A stretch of DNA of 64,000 nucleotides from Herpetosiphon llansteffanensis (GCF_003205875.1 NZ_PUBZ01000081.1:247809-311808), one strand, 5' to 3'; positions 27,578 to 36,995 are shown, counted from the stretch's first letter. The notes: generated by a model not told the origin, from the sequence alone. Made by a program: numbers and translations.

Positions 27578-28528
27578 ATGTATAGCCCAACCACCCGTCT
27601 TTTGACGATCCTCGAATTATTGCAATCGCATCGCCAACTGAGCGGTTCGCAGTTGGCCAGCCGCCTCGAAATTAGCCCGCGCTCAATCCGCCGCTATATT
27701 GTGATGTTGCAGGATATGGGGATTCCAATCGAAGCCGAGCGCGGCCCAGATGGAGCCTATTATCTCGGGCGTGGGGTTAAACTGCCGCCGCTGATGATCA
27801 CCAATCAAGAAGCCAGCGCGTTGGTGCTGGGCTTACTTGTATTGCAGGCCTTTCACTTTCCAGTCGAGCTGGTAGCAATCGAGGGGTCGCTAGCCAAGCT
27901 TGAGCGGGTTATGCCAGCAGCGCTTTTAGAGCAGGTGCGGGCCTTGCAAGCAGCGCTGAGTTTTAATGTTGTGGCTACACCAACCGCATTACAGCCGAGC
28001 ATTATTGCGCGCTTGAGTCTAGCAGTGCATAAATCCCAGTCGCTCAACATGCGCTATATTGCACTCAACGGAACTGAATCAACCAGGCTGTTTGACCCGT
28101 ATGGAATTGTCTATTATCAGGGTTTTTGGTATGCGGTGGGGTACTGTCATACGCGCCGCGATCTGCGCACCTTTCGGCTCGATCGGATCAGCGAGCTGCA
28201 AGCAACTGAGCAATCATTTGTCCAGCCTGTGGGTTTTGATCCTGTCCAGCATGTGCATAATGCCTTTGCCACCATGCCAGGCCAATATCCTATTGAGATT
28301 GTGCTTGAGACCAGTATGATCAACGTGCAGCAAGCCTTGCCACCTGCAGCAGGCAGCTTCGAAGCAACAGATGCAGGCATTATCTGGCGGCGTGAGGTCG
28401 CTGATTTATGGCCAACGGCCTTATTGCTGCTCAAGTTCGATTTTCCGGTGAGCATTCGTCAGCCACCAGAGCTGCGCGCGATTATGCAGCAACTTGCAGC
28501 CAAAGCTCTTCATTTATCCAAAGAATAG
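27578..28528 (+). CDS. HTH/WYL-domain transcriptional regulator
   Basis: The 316-residue protein has an N-terminal winged helix (LTILELLQSHRQLSGSQLA and ISPRSIRRYIVMLQDMGIPIEAERG) and a C-terminal WYL domain (about 140-315) with the RTFRLDRI segment. WYL regulators bind nucleic-acid-like ligands and often repress neighbours. It is divergent from the PhnB-like gene with a 117-nt spacer that likely carries the operator. The ribosome-binding site is weak. Confidence 0.85.
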   Translation: MYSPTTRLLTILELLQSHRQLSGSQLASRLEISPRSIRRYIVMLQDMGIPIEAERGPDGAYYLGRGVKLPPLMITNQEASALVLGLLVLQAFHFPVELVAIEGSLAKLERVMPAALLEQVRALQAALSFNVVATPTALQPSIIARLSLAVHKSQSLNMRYIALNGTESTRLFDPYGIVYYQGFWYAVGYCHTRRDLRTFRLDRISELQATEQSFVQPVGFDPVQHVHNAFATMPGQYPIEIVLETSMINVQQALPPAAGSFEATDAGIIWRREVADLWPTALLLLKFDFPVSIRQPPELRAIMQQLAAKALHLSKE

Positions 28529-28614
28529 TCTGTATTACAGTTTAATAATATTATATTTTATCACCAAGCATAGGATTATTTCCAAGTTATAGAATATTGA
28601 AGTGAGGAAACAGA

Positions 28615-29121
28615 ATGCGTCGATGGCTAATTGTAGGAATCGGCTTGCTTGCGCTGGTTGGGATGGGATGGTTTGCATTTACTGAATTTGAGGCGGCGGA
28701 ACCGCGACGCGCGGTGTATCGCGGCTCAGCGGCAAATATTGCGCTGTGGGGCGATGCATTTACTCAGGCAGGCGTGACCGTGCAATCAACGAGCGATCCG
28801 CTACCAACCGATCCATTGAGCATCCTCTATCTTGATGCAGAAGCACTCAACTTGATTGATCTGGAGTGGCTGCGGACGCGCTATGGACGTGAAACCATGA
28901 TTGTTGGGGTTGACGTGCAAGCAATTGTCTTGCGTACAAGCCTAAACAGTCCGTTGACGGCGGACAATTTGGAATTGCGTGAAGATGCGATTATTACATC
29001 GACTGCCCTGAAAATAAACGGAATGTTTAAGAATGGTGAAAGCTTGGGCGTAAGCTATTCGCCCGACATTAGCCGCTTGATTAGCGAAACCCAAGCTGAA
29101 TATCGCAGCAGTACTGAGTGA
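28615..29121 (+). CDS. Anchored or secreted hypothetical protein, 168 aa
   Basis: A hydrophobic N-terminus (about 5-23) acts as a signal or anchor. The remainder is a globular acidic region without Cys. No family is recognised. The ATG follows GAGGA. It is followed by the P450 gene after 108 nt, in the same direction, but the gap leaves operon membership open. Confidence 0.6.
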   Translation: MRRWLIVGIGLLALVGMGWFAFTEFEAAEPRRAVYRGSAANIALWGDAFTQAGVTVQSTSDPLPTDPLSILYLDAEALNLIDLEWLRTRYGRETMIVGVDVQAIVLRTSLNSPLTADNLELREDAIITSTALKINGMFKNGESLGVSYSPDISRLISETQAEYRSSTE

Positions 29122-29229
29122 TGGTTGGCTAGCAGTTAGACCACAACAGCACGTCAAAATCCTATACAAACATCCTAGAATCAACTACTATGAAGCGGAG
29201 ATGCTTTTGGTTGTTCAAGGAGAATTTGG

Positions 29230-30465
29230 ATGCCACGTTTAACGCAAGAACAAAAGCCAATTCCTGCAATTATCAACTTAACTGATCGCCATTTTAAGGC
29301 TGACCCATTTGAAATCTATGCCCGTTTGCGCCGCGATCATCCAGTAGCGAAAGCCAAGCTTGGCCCTATGCAAACCTGGATTGTGACGCGCTACGATGAT
29401 GTGGTTGAGATTCTGAAAAATGATCGGCTCTTCGTCAAAAACTATAAAAACGCTCAATCGCTGGAGCAGCAACGCAAACGGCCATGGATGCCCAAAGCCT
29501 TTCGGGCGCTTGAATCGAATATGCTTGATCAAGATAGCCCTGACCATGGCCGCTTGCGCTCGTTAGTGCATAAAGCTTTCACTCCTCAACGGGTCGAGGA
29601 AATGCGCCCACGGATTCAACAGATTGCCGAGGCTTTGTTAATTAGCACCCAACAGCGTGGTCGAGGCGATTTAATTGCCGATTTTGCCTTGCCATTGCCA
29701 CTGACGGTGATCGTCGAATTATTGGGCATTCCAAGCGAAGATCGCCAGAAATTTCATCGTTGGTCAAAATATGTCTTGAGCACACCCACGATTGGCAATG
29801 TGCTATTGGCAATTCCGGCGATTCTGGCGCAGATGAAGTATCTTAAACAGATTTTTGCCAAACGCCGCACCGAGCCGCAAGCTGATTTGCTGACCGCCTT
29901 GGTGCAGGCCGAGGCCGATGGCGATCGTTTTAGCGAAGACGAATTGGTGGCGATGGTCTTTTTGTTGATGCTGGCTGGCCATGAAACAACCGTCAATTTA
30001 CTTTCATCGGGTACGTTGGCATTGTTGCAAAACCCAGAGCAATTGGCCTTATTACGTCGTTCGCCAGAATTGATCAAATCGGCAGTTGAGGAGTTAGTGC
30101 GCTTTACGGCCCCGGTTGAAACCGCCACCGAGCGCTATGCAGCAGAAGATGTCATCGTTGCTGATACCAAGATTGCCAAGGGTGATATGCTGTTGGTTGC
30201 TTTGGCCTCGGCCAATCGTGATCCGCAGCAATTTGCCAACCCTGATCAACTGGACATAACGCGTGAAAAGAATCGTCATGTTGGCTTTGGGCTAGGCATT
30301 CACTATTGTTTGGGCGCACCATTGGCGCGGATGGAAGCGCAAATTGGGCTGCAATTGCTCTTTGATCTGCGGCCAGATTTGCGCTTGGCTGTGCCTGCTG
30401 AGCAATTGCGCTGGCGCTCGACCGCAGTTGTGCGTGGCTTACAAAGCTTGCCCGTTGTATGGTAA
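29230..30465 (+). CDS. Cytochrome P450
   Basis: The 411-residue protein is a soluble bacterial P450. The I-helix motif AGHETT lies near 250, the ExxR motif is in EELVRF, and the heme-binding loop is FGLGIHYCLGAPLARME with the axial Cys near 357. It catalyses monooxygenation with an external redox partner; no ferredoxin gene is adjacent. ATG follows AAGGAG. A perfect hairpin separates it from the convergent hydrolase. Confidence 0.93.
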   Translation: MPRLTQEQKPIPAIINLTDRHFKADPFEIYARLRRDHPVAKAKLGPMQTWIVTRYDDVVEILKNDRLFVKNYKNAQSLEQQRKRPWMPKAFRALESNMLDQDSPDHGRLRSLVHKAFTPQRVEEMRPRIQQIAEALLISTQQRGRGDLIADFALPLPLTVIVELLGIPSEDRQKFHRWSKYVLSTPTIGNVLLAIPAILAQMKYLKQIFAKRRTEPQADLLTALVQAEADGDRFSEDELVAMVFLLMLAGHETTVNLLSSGTLALLQNPEQLALLRRSPELIKSAVEELVRFTAPVETATERYAAEDVIVADTKIAKGDMLLVALASANRDPQQFANPDQLDITREKNRHVGFGLGIHYCLGAPLARMEAQIGLQLLFDLRPDLRLAVPAEQLRWRSTAVVRGLQSLPVVW

Positions 30466-30493
30466 TGGTTTGCACGAAGCAATTCTAAAACGC

Positions 30494-30533
30494 GAATCGG
30501 GGCCAGCAAATCACTGTTTGCTGGCCCCGATTC
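30494..30533. terminator. Bidirectional terminator between P450 and hydrolase
   Basis: A 17-bp perfect, GC-rich inverted repeat (30494-30510 and 30517-30533) with a 6-nt loop lies between convergent genes ending at 30465 and 30568. Confidence 0.8.
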
Positions 30534-30567
30534 ATTTGCAAAAGCTGAGCGTTGATGTACCAAATGC

Positions 30568-31392
30568 TTACTTGTGGGTTTGTAAAAAAGCAAGCAAGTC
30601 GCTGGTAACTTGGTTTTTATGGCTGGCTAAAAGGCCGTGCGGCGCATCATCGTACTCATGAACTTGGGCGTTGGGCAGGGCTGCGGCAACAGCGCGAGCG
30701 GTTGGCTCAATTGGCACAATCGCATCGCCAGTGCCATGAATAACCAAGGTCGGCACGCTGATTGTCGCCAGATCAGGCCGAAAATCGGTTTGCGAAAAAG
30801 CCGTAATGCAGTCGAGGGTTGCTTTAAGCCCTGCCTGCATGGCCAATTGTTGCGACCATGCAATCACCTCTGGGCTGACAGGCCGACTAATTACGCCGAC
30901 TCCATAAAAATCTTTGAAGAAGGTGGCATAAAAGGCTGCCCGATCTTTGGTTATTTGGGCTTGCATCGTTTCAAACACGCTTGCTGCAACGCCATCGGGG
31001 TTATCGTCGGTGCGTAACAGATAGGGCACAACCGAGCCTATCAGGGCAGCTTGGGCGACATGCGCACCTTTATGGCGCTGAAAATAGCGGGCAACTTCAC
31101 CCCCGCCCATCGAAAACCCAACCAGCGTTGCTTGGGTTGCATTCGTCGCCGCAATCACATCGGCAAGATCATCGGCAAAGGTATCGTAGTCATAGCCAGT
31201 CCATGGTTGCTCAGAGCGACCAAAGCCCCGTCGATCGTAGGCAATAACTTCAAATCCCGCTGCGGCAATTGGCAATGCCACATCATCCCATGTATCAGCG
31301 GTGAGGGGCCAGCCATGAATCAAGATGACTGGACGGCCTGAACCCCAGCGTTTGGCATAAAGCTGAACACCATCACGAGTTGTAATCTGCAT
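30568..31392 (-). CDS. Alpha/beta hydrolase (non-heme chloroperoxidase-like)
   Basis: The 274-residue protein has the oxyanion segment HGWPL, nucleophile elbow GFSMGGG (Ser about 96), catalytic Asp in GTGDAIVP and His in DAPHGLL. These match the non-heme haloperoxidase/esterase group, which hydrolyses esters and can form peracids. ATG 31392 follows AAGGAG with 7-8 nt, preferred to the GTG at 31398. It is convergent with the P450. Confidence 0.9.
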   Translation of the reverse strand: MQITTRDGVQLYAKRWGSGRPVILIHGWPLTADTWDDVALPIAAAGFEVIAYDRRGFGRSEQPWTGYDYDTFADDLADVIAATNATQATLVGFSMGGGEVARYFQRHKGAHVAQAALIGSVVPYLLRTDDNPDGVAASVFETMQAQITKDRAAFYATFFKDFYGVGVISRPVSPEVIAWSQQLAMQAGLKATLDCITAFSQTDFRPDLATISVPTLVIHGTGDAIVPIEPTARAVAAALPNAQVHEYDDAPHGLLASHKNQVTSDLLAFLQTHK

Positions 31393-31473
31393 AAACACAC
31401 TCCTTGTTCTTTCATCATATGCTGGTTATGCATAGTGCTGCTGCCCTTCAAGCACAATATATACCAATAGCTG

Positions 31474-32337
31474 CTAGAAGCCCTGATAAGCAGCGGCAAT
31501 TGGTTGAATCGCAAAGCCATACTGTGCCAACGCCGCCGCAATGCCATCCTGGAGATGGGCACTGATGTGAACATGCGAAAGCTGAACGCCTAATTGGGTC
31601 AGCGTTTGAGCCATTGCGCCATCAATCCCCACCAAAAGCACAGATGCTCCTAGCAGGGTAACTGCTTTGGTCATTTGCACAATTTGGTTAACGCTGGTTG
31701 GGTCAATTTCAGGCACGCCCGTCAGATCGATAATGACCTGTTCTGCTTGCCAATCCACAATTGCAGTCAATAAATCTTCGGTTAATTCTTGGGCGCGAAT
31801 CGTATCCATCTGGCCAATTACTGGGACGACGAGAATCCCATCGTAAACTGGCATAATCGGCATCGAGCGTTCGCGTAAAAGCGCCACGAGTCGTTCGTGG
31901 TCGGCCAAACTTGCGCGCAATGCTTGCTCACGCTCGGTAGCATAGACCACAAAACATGCAGTGCTATCGCGTAACACCAGATCGTGCACGGCGGCTTGAA
32001 TTGCAGGATACTCGGGATCTGCAATTGGATAGCTGCTGTTGACCATGCTGATAAGTGCGGTTGCGATAATTTGAATAATCACCGCAATCGATTCAGGCGT
32101 ATAGTCTGGGTCATGAACGCGAAGCCTGGTCATGCGCTCAGCAAACATTTCAATCGGTTGGGTTCCCGCAAAGTGGGCAATAACATTCTCGGCGATTACC
32201 CCTGCCAAGCGCGCGCAATCGGTTGCGCTCATTGCTGCATAGATTGTGCCCTCGGCGGCGGCAATGCCAGCGGTAAGCAAGCTACAAAATTTGGCTTGTT
32301 CAGTGGTTAACGTGGTGGCTAAGCGCTGGTTGATCAC
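31474..32337 (-). CDS. RsbR-type STAS-domain regulator
   Basis: The 287-residue protein has an N-terminal helical (non-heme globin-like) region and a C-terminal STAS domain (about 175-285). The DLTGVPEIDPTSVNQIVQMTKAV segment carries the usual phosphorylatable Ser/Thr zone. Such proteins form stressosome-like complexes that control sigma or cyclase pathways. The start is likely GTG 32337, decided by AAGGGAG 5 nt upstream, rather than the longer open frame. No partner kinase is adjacent. Confidence 0.82.
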   Translation of the reverse strand: MINQRLATTLTTEQAKFCSLLTAGIAAAEGTIYAAMSATDCARLAGVIAENVIAHFAGTQPIEMFAERMTRLRVHDPDYTPESIAVIIQIIATALISMVNSSYPIADPEYPAIQAAVHDLVLRDSTACFVVYATEREQALRASLADHERLVALLRERSMPIMPVYDGILVVPVIGQMDTIRAQELTEDLLTAIVDWQAEQVIIDLTGVPEIDPTSVNQIVQMTKAVTLLGASVLLVGIDGAMAQTLTQLGVQLSHVHISAHLQDGIAAALAQYGFAIQPIAAAYQGF

Positions 32338-32491
32338 AAAAACTCCCTTGTTGTGAAGTGATGTGAGGGGCATAAAGCAAGCTCAATACCAAGCCTAGAG
32401 CGCTCGTTGCATCCATTCGAGGGATAGCGTGCGGCAAGTATATTGACATACACATACTCGCCGCCAATGAGTTCCGCAGTTACGCGTTGAT

Positions 32492-32884
32492 TTAACGCAG
32501 AATTGCACCCAAGATTGCGCCAGCAGCAATGCCTTTGATCCAGCCGCCAGCGAGCCAGCCAAGCGCCAGTTTCTGGGGAATTGGCATATGAATATAGGTT
32601 CCACCGCCAGAGCCAATGCCAAGCGCCAACCCAAGCAGCGCACCAAAGCCAATCCCAGTTGCCAACGACTTTGGATTAATCAGCAGCCAATAGGTTGCGA
32701 CAAAGATGCTAATTAAGATCAAGGTTACTGCGGTGATTAATGGCGTATTGAGCCGATCAAATGGTCGCCAGAGGGTCGGATTTTCGTCATACAGCGGACG
32801 CAGAAAGAGCCGATGCATAATCATGTCGAGCACCGTCCAAGCAACGAGGATAGCGAAGCCAGCCAACACAAGGCGAAGGTTCAT
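32492..32884 (-). CDS. Small integral membrane protein, 130 aa
   Basis: Three to four hydrophobic segments (about 5-22, 50-68, 75-92, 108-128) and Gly-rich packing motifs (GALLGLALGIGSGGG) are visible. No family is firmly recognised. ATG follows AAGGAG. It is divergent from the META lipoprotein gene. Confidence 0.65.
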   Translation of the reverse strand: MNLRLVLAGFAILVAWTVLDMIMHRLFLRPLYDENPTLWRPFDRLNTPLITAVTLILISIFVATYWLLINPKSLATGIGFGALLGLALGIGSGGGTYIHMPIPQKLALGWLAGGWIKGIAAGAILGAILR

Positions 32885-33020
32885 GTGATGCTCCTTGCTC
32901 TGAAGTAGTCTCTGTGATAATTATCACATTAGCGGAGCCACGTCAAGCACGGGAACATTTTCGCCAAAGCTGGCGTTATTTTAGCCATACACAGATTTAT
33001 ATTATGTAGGAGGTATTTGT

Positions 33021-33476
33021 ATGCGTCACATACTTTATATATTAATTGCGAGCATCTTAATTGTTGGCTGTGGAACCAGCAGTAGCCCAACAGCCCAACC
33101 AACCACAGCCCCAACAACCAATCCTGATTCCAACCAAGCAACGTTAATTGGCTCGCGCTGGAACGTGTTAACAATTAATGGTCAACCCTTGGTTGGGCAA
33201 AAAGCCTTGCCATTCACAATTGAATCGGCCAGCACTGTATCAGGGCATAGCGGCTGTAATTCATACGGTGGGCCGATTAGCATTGATGGCTCAAATATCC
33301 AAATTGGGCCGCTTGTTTCGACATTAATGGCCTGTGCTGAAAACGACATTCAAACCCAAGAAACGAACTTACTGCGTGCCTTTGAGCAAGTTCGCAGCTA
33401 TCAACAAACCGACACAAGCTTAAGTTTGCTTGATGAGCAGGGAAGCGTCGTGGTGACGCTCGCACAACAACCCTAA
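33021..33476 (+). CDS. META-domain lipoprotein (HslJ-like)
   Basis: The 151-residue precursor has a lipobox (LIVGC, Cys17). A Pro/Thr/Ser linker leads to a META domain with the GHSGCNSYGGP motif near 75 and MACAEND. HslJ-like proteins act in the periplasm or at the cell surface; some are linked to heat or novobiocin resistance. AGGAGG precedes the ATG. A terminator follows. Confidence 0.85.
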   Translation: MRHILYILIASILIVGCGTSSSPTAQPTTAPTTNPDSNQATLIGSRWNVLTINGQPLVGQKALPFTIESASTVSGHSGCNSYGGPISIDGSNIQIGPLVSTLMACAENDIQTQETNLLRAFEQVRSYQQTDTSLSLLDEQGSVVVTLAQQP

Positions 33477-33552
33477 TCAAACGAATATTTTATTTTGTTG
33501 ATATAATGAATTATTCGCTTCAATTGCTTCGTGCTGGTAGAAGCTAGAATTG

Positions 33553-33590
33553 GCCAATGCAGTGTTGAAAATCAACAACACTGCATTGGC
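33553..33590. terminator. Bidirectional terminator
   Basis: GCCAATGCAGTGTTG (33553-33567) and its exact complement (33576-33590) flank an 8-nt loop, followed by TTTCG. It lies between convergent genes ending at 33476 and 33604. Confidence 0.8.
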
Positions 33591-33603
33591 TTTCGTATAG
33601 GTA

Positions 33604-34350
33604 TTATTTGCGTTTGTAAACCCGCATCGCAAACCCATAGGCCACCAACATAATGCCCACACACCAGGCGAGCGCAACCCATCCTGTATTTCCGAGCGAC
33701 TGGCCCAACAACAGCGCCCGAATGGATTCGACAATCGGGGTCACAGGCTGATAGTCGGCAAAGAAGCGCACTGGTCGTGGCATCGATGCGGTCGGCACAA
33801 ACGCCGAACTCACAAACGGCAAGAGGTGAATCGCAAAGGCAAACGCACCAGCACTATCGAGCGATTTGGCAGATAAGCCAGCAATGACGGCTATCCAGGT
33901 TAATGCCAAGGTAAACATTCCAAGGATGCCGCCAACTGCCAGCCAGCCCACAATTCCTGCCGCTGGCCGAAAGCCCATTACGAGTGCAACCACAATGATG
34001 ACCCCAACCGACAGCGTATTTGATACCAGTAATGGAGCCGATCGCGCAATTGGCATCGTGTGAAAGCGCTCGAAAATACCCCGTTGCTGATCCAGAAACA
34101 AGCGATATGAGACATAGCCAATCCCGTTTGCAATGGTCATCAGCATAATGCCAGGAATCAGATAATTGATATATGGCACCGTGGTATCGATCTGAATCGC
34201 GCCGCCAAACACATAGACAAACAACAGCATAATCGCCATTGGCGACAGACAGACCGTCATAATGGTATCCAAACTGCGGAACACATGGCGCATGGAGCGG
34301 CCAAACATGACGCTCATATCAGCCAAAAAGTAACTCTTTGTCGCATGCAT
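33604..34350 (-). CDS. ABC-2 type permease (DrrB-like)
   Basis: The 248-residue protein has about six hydrophobic segments and the ABC-2 permease layout. A cytoplasmic N-terminus precedes a first span near 30-50, and the family motif region FVSSAFVPTASMPRPVRFFADYQPVTPIVE lies near 180-210. It should form an exporter with the ATPase just upstream. ATG 34350 shares one nucleotide with the ATPase stop (TAATG), showing translational coupling. Confidence 0.88.
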   Translation of the reverse strand: MHATKSYFLADMSVMFGRSMRHVFRSLDTIMTVCLSPMAIMLLFVYVFGGAIQIDTTVPYINYLIPGIMLMTIANGIGYVSYRLFLDQQRGIFERFHTMPIARSAPLLVSNTLSVGVIIVVALVMGFRPAAGIVGWLAVGGILGMFTLALTWIAVIAGLSAKSLDSAGAFAFAIHLLPFVSSAFVPTASMPRPVRFFADYQPVTPIVESIRALLLGQSLGNTGWVALAWCVGIMLVAYGFAMRVYKRK

Positions 34351-35111
34351 TATGATCTCTCCTTTGTGCCAATCATGCTAAGAAATATTTCCTCGAGTGA
34401 GCGTTGTTTTTCGACATACTCCACTTCTGCTGGTGGAAAGCGTTTTTTTAGCTCGGCGAGCGTGTCGTTGGCGATAATTGTTCCCTCATGCAGAATCGCA
34501 ATCCGATCGGCGAGCTGTTCTGCCTCCTCCAAATATTGGGTCGTCAAGAAGACTGTTACCCCATCGGCAGCAAGCGTTTTGATCATCGTCCAAACTGCAA
34601 TCCGCGCCTCGGGATCAAGCCCGGTGGTTGGTTCATCGAGAAACAGAACGGGCACGTTGCCTACCAAACTCATTGCAATGTCGAGTCGACGACGCATGCC
34701 ACCAGAATAGGTGGAGACGCGACGGTCAGCAGCATCGGTCAGCCCGAAACGCTGGAGCAGGTCATCGGCGACTTGACGTGGCTGGGCCAGATGGCGCAGG
34801 CGGGCGATCATGCGCAGATTTTCCCTGCCCGTTAACATGTCGTCCACGGCAGCGAATTGGCCAGTTAAGCTAATCGACTCGCGAACACGATTGGGCATTG
34901 CTGCAACATCAAATCCGTTGACGCTGGCAAAACCAGCATCCTGCTGCAAGAGTGTGGTGAGAATTTTAATGATCGTCGTCTTGCCCGCACCATTCGAGCC
35001 GAGCAGCGCAAAAATACTGCCTGTTTCAACATCAAAATCAACGCCTTTGAGCACCTGAAGTTGGTTGTACGCCATGTGCAACCCTTGCACATGCACAGCG
35101 ATCGATGACAT
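34350..35111 (-). CDS. ABC ATPase (DrrA-like)
   Basis: The 253-residue ATPase has Walker A GSNGAGKTT, a Q-loop in SLTGQFAAV (DrrA-type), signature YSGGMRRRLD, Walker B VLFLDEPTTGLD and H-loop TTQYLEEAEQLAD. The C-terminal SLEEIFLSMIG matches the DrrA tail. Such pairs export drugs, lipids or natural products. ATG 35111 follows AAGGAG. It is divergent from the MarR-type gene, which probably controls it. Confidence 0.9.
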   Translation of the reverse strand: MSSIAVHVQGLHMAYNQLQVLKGVDFDVETGSIFALLGSNGAGKTTIIKILTTLLQQDAGFASVNGFDVAAMPNRVRESISLTGQFAAVDDMLTGRENLRMIARLRHLAQPRQVADDLLQRFGLTDAADRRVSTYSGGMRRRLDIAMSLVGNVPVLFLDEPTTGLDPEARIAVWTMIKTLAADGVTVFLTTQYLEEAEQLADRIAILHEGTIIANDTLAELKKRFPPAEVEYVEKQRSLEEIFLSMIGTKERS

Positions 35112-35156
35112 ATGGTTCACTCCTTACTCCCATGCGCCGCCCTATGCTACAATAGA

Positions 35157-35242
35157 TTAAACTTGAATATTTAGTGAACAGCGCATAAAATAACTTATCA
35201 ATGAAGATATATTATTACAATTATCTTGAAAGTCAAGTTAAA
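35157..35242. promoter_or_regulatory. Possible MarR operators between the ABC and regulator genes
   Basis: TTAAACTTGA (35157-35166) and TCAAGTTAAA (35233-35242) are near-exact inverted copies. The second overlaps CTTGAAAGTCAAG (35225-35237), itself a palindrome of CTTGA arms. They occupy the AT-rich divergent promoter region, where the MarR protein would be expected to bind. Confidence 0.45.
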
Positions 35243-35262
35243 TTTTTATGGAGGTTACTCAA

Positions 35263-36342
35263 TTGGCACAACATGGACTCACACCATCCTCTGAGCTGCT
35301 TCAAGCGCTTATCAACGAACTGCGGCAGAGCTATCGCGTCGGTCCGGCCTTTTTTCGCGCCGCAGCAACCCGACTTGGAATGACCGATATTGACATTCAA
35401 GTGCTTGATCTTTTGGAGAGCACCGGAGATACGACTGCTGGTCAGCTTGCACAGCTCCTGGGACTGACAACTGGCACGTTTACGGCGATTCTTAATCGTT
35501 TGGAGAAAACCGGCCTTGTGCGGCGGGAGCGCGACCCCAACGATGGGCGGCGGGTGATTGTGCGCCGTGCAACTGACGCGCACGACCAGAACGGCAACAG
35601 CGCGCTTTTCGCTGCCCTTGAGCAGGCATGGCACGACCTTGTTGTACACTACGACGATAATCAGAAAGCGCTGCTGCTCGAATTCCTTCAACGCAGCAAT
35701 GCGCTGGTGGGCGATGATAGCTTGCGTGAAGGATCTACCGTCGACGAGGGCGTATTTTCTGCGCCGCTGGCTGAGCTGAAACAGGCCCAACTGCTCTTCC
35801 CATCTGGAGGTGTTCAACTAAGCGTGCGTAGCGGAAATTTGGATGGCGCACTCTATCAGGCTCGTTTTGTGGGGCCACTCCCCGATGTGAAACTCGCTGA
35901 TGGAGTGTTGACGATCCGCTATCCACGGCGTTTATGGGTGCCTGATACGGAGAAGCGCTCCGCCGAGGTTATCCTCAGCACAGCCATCGCTTGGTCGATT
36001 GGAATTCAGAGCGCAGGTTCGGATGTGACAGCAGATTTGGACAATCTTGATCTGCTCGATCTCGATCTGAATGGAGCGGGCAGTGTGTTCCGCATTGGAT
36101 TGCCCGCACCAACGCGGGTTGTGCCGATTCGGCTGCGTGGTGGCGGCTCTGAATTCAGCGTTCGGCGGCCAGCAGGTGTTGCTGCGCGCCTCCAGCGCAA
36201 AGGTTGGGGTTCGGGCGTAATCTTCGATGATCAACCAGTTAGCGATGGCCGCATACAAAGCCTAAACTATGATAGTGCGGTCGTGCGCTACGATCTTGAA
36301 GCATCGGGCAATGGCAGTATGTTCACCATTACCACTGATTAA
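35263..36342 (+). CDS. MarR-family regulator with beta-rich C-terminal domain
   Basis: The 359-residue protein has a MarR winged helix (about 1-150; LTTGTFTAILNRLEKTGLVRRERDPNDGRR). It is followed by about 190 residues of short alternating strands with many G, D and V residues (for example GGVQLSVRSGNLDG, DLDNLDLLDLDLNGAG), resembling DUF4097/adhesin-like beta-solenoids. MarR proteins are normally about 150 aa, so the extension is notable. An ATG at 35248 exists, but GGAGG lies 8 nt before TTG 35263, which I take as the start. It is divergent from the DrrAB-like exporter. Confidence 0.8.
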   Translation: MAQHGLTPSSELLQALINELRQSYRVGPAFFRAAATRLGMTDIDIQVLDLLESTGDTTAGQLAQLLGLTTGTFTAILNRLEKTGLVRRERDPNDGRRVIVRRATDAHDQNGNSALFAALEQAWHDLVVHYDDNQKALLLEFLQRSNALVGDDSLREGSTVDEGVFSAPLAELKQAQLLFPSGGVQLSVRSGNLDGALYQARFVGPLPDVKLADGVLTIRYPRRLWVPDTEKRSAEVILSTAIAWSIGIQSAGSDVTADLDNLDLLDLDLNGAGSVFRIGLPAPTRVVPIRLRGGGSEFSVRRPAGVAARLQRKGWGSGVIFDDQPVSDGRIQSLNYDSAVVRYDLEASGNGSMFTITTD

Positions 36343-36422
36343 GTTTTTGTTGTGCTTGTTATCACCGCCATGTATTCCTGACATGCTCCACGAGGTTTTG
36401 CATGCGAGGATTGGATGGCGGT

Positions 36423-36821
36423 TTACCCCGCAAAGGGAATAGCAAGAAACCAGAGGAACGCCATGCCGAGCGTCAACGCGATTCCCAAGACCAATCCCCC
36501 TCCATACGTCCAGCGTGGTACCAGCGGCATCCCGTGCGTCAGGTAGTACCAATCACTGGCGATCAGTCCGATAATCAAGGGCATGAGCGCCTGTTCAATC
36601 AGCAACAGCATGGGTCGATACGTAGACCCATGATACGGGGCATCGTACCAAAACCGAACTGGTGCCAAACGCAGCTCAACGATATGGCGAGCAGCATCAA
36701 ACCGAAACGCAATGATAATCCCCAGCGCGGGCAACCCACAGCAAAAAAGCAGCACTAGACTGCGGATGATGACCTGTTTCCAAGGCTTCTGTTCCGCTGG
36801 CACCTGATACGATGGCGACAT
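36423..36821 (-). CDS. Small integral membrane protein, 132 aa
   Basis: Three hydrophobic segments (about 20-38, 73-88, 105-130) are visible. No family is recognised. The start has a strong GGGAGG. It lies 12 nt after the end of a truncated reading frame (36834-36950), so it was probably the downstream gene of an operon cut by the transposon. Confidence 0.65.
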   Translation of the reverse strand: MSPSYQVPAEQKPWKQVIIRSLVLLFCCGLPALGIIIAFRFDAARHIVELRLAPVRFWYDAPYHGSTYRPMLLLIEQALMPLIIGLIASDWYYLTHGMPLVPRWTYGGGLVLGIALTLGMAFLWFLAIPFAG

Positions 36822-36833
36822 GGATACCTCCCT

Positions 36834-36950
36834 TCAACCATAAACAGTCGGTGAAGGCAAGTATCCCATCGTCTGCGGCACGACACATGTATCCAAAGCA
36901 CCACCACGCGGATCACACAACGATAAATGGGCTGAAATCATACCCATTGA
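36834..36950 (-). pseudogene. Possible 3' remnant of a gene cut by the transposon
   Basis: On the minus strand a frame runs from the left transposon end to a TGA at 36834-36836, reading SLCDPRGGALDTCVVPQTMG and a short Pro-rich end. It stops 12 nt before the start of the next gene, the spacing of an operon partner. An in-frame ATG just inside would give a 37-aa peptide, so a tiny intact gene cannot be excluded. No matching 5' half is evident beyond the right transposon end. Confidence 0.35.
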
Positions 36951-36995
36951 GGGGTAGGGCAACGATTCGATTAGCCACGGGCCACAGAACATAAT
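36951..36995 (+). repeat. Left terminal inverted repeat of the transposon
   Basis: It begins GGGGTAGGGCAACG and ends ACATAAT, matching the right end in reverse complement over 45 bp with three mismatches. Confidence 0.9.
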
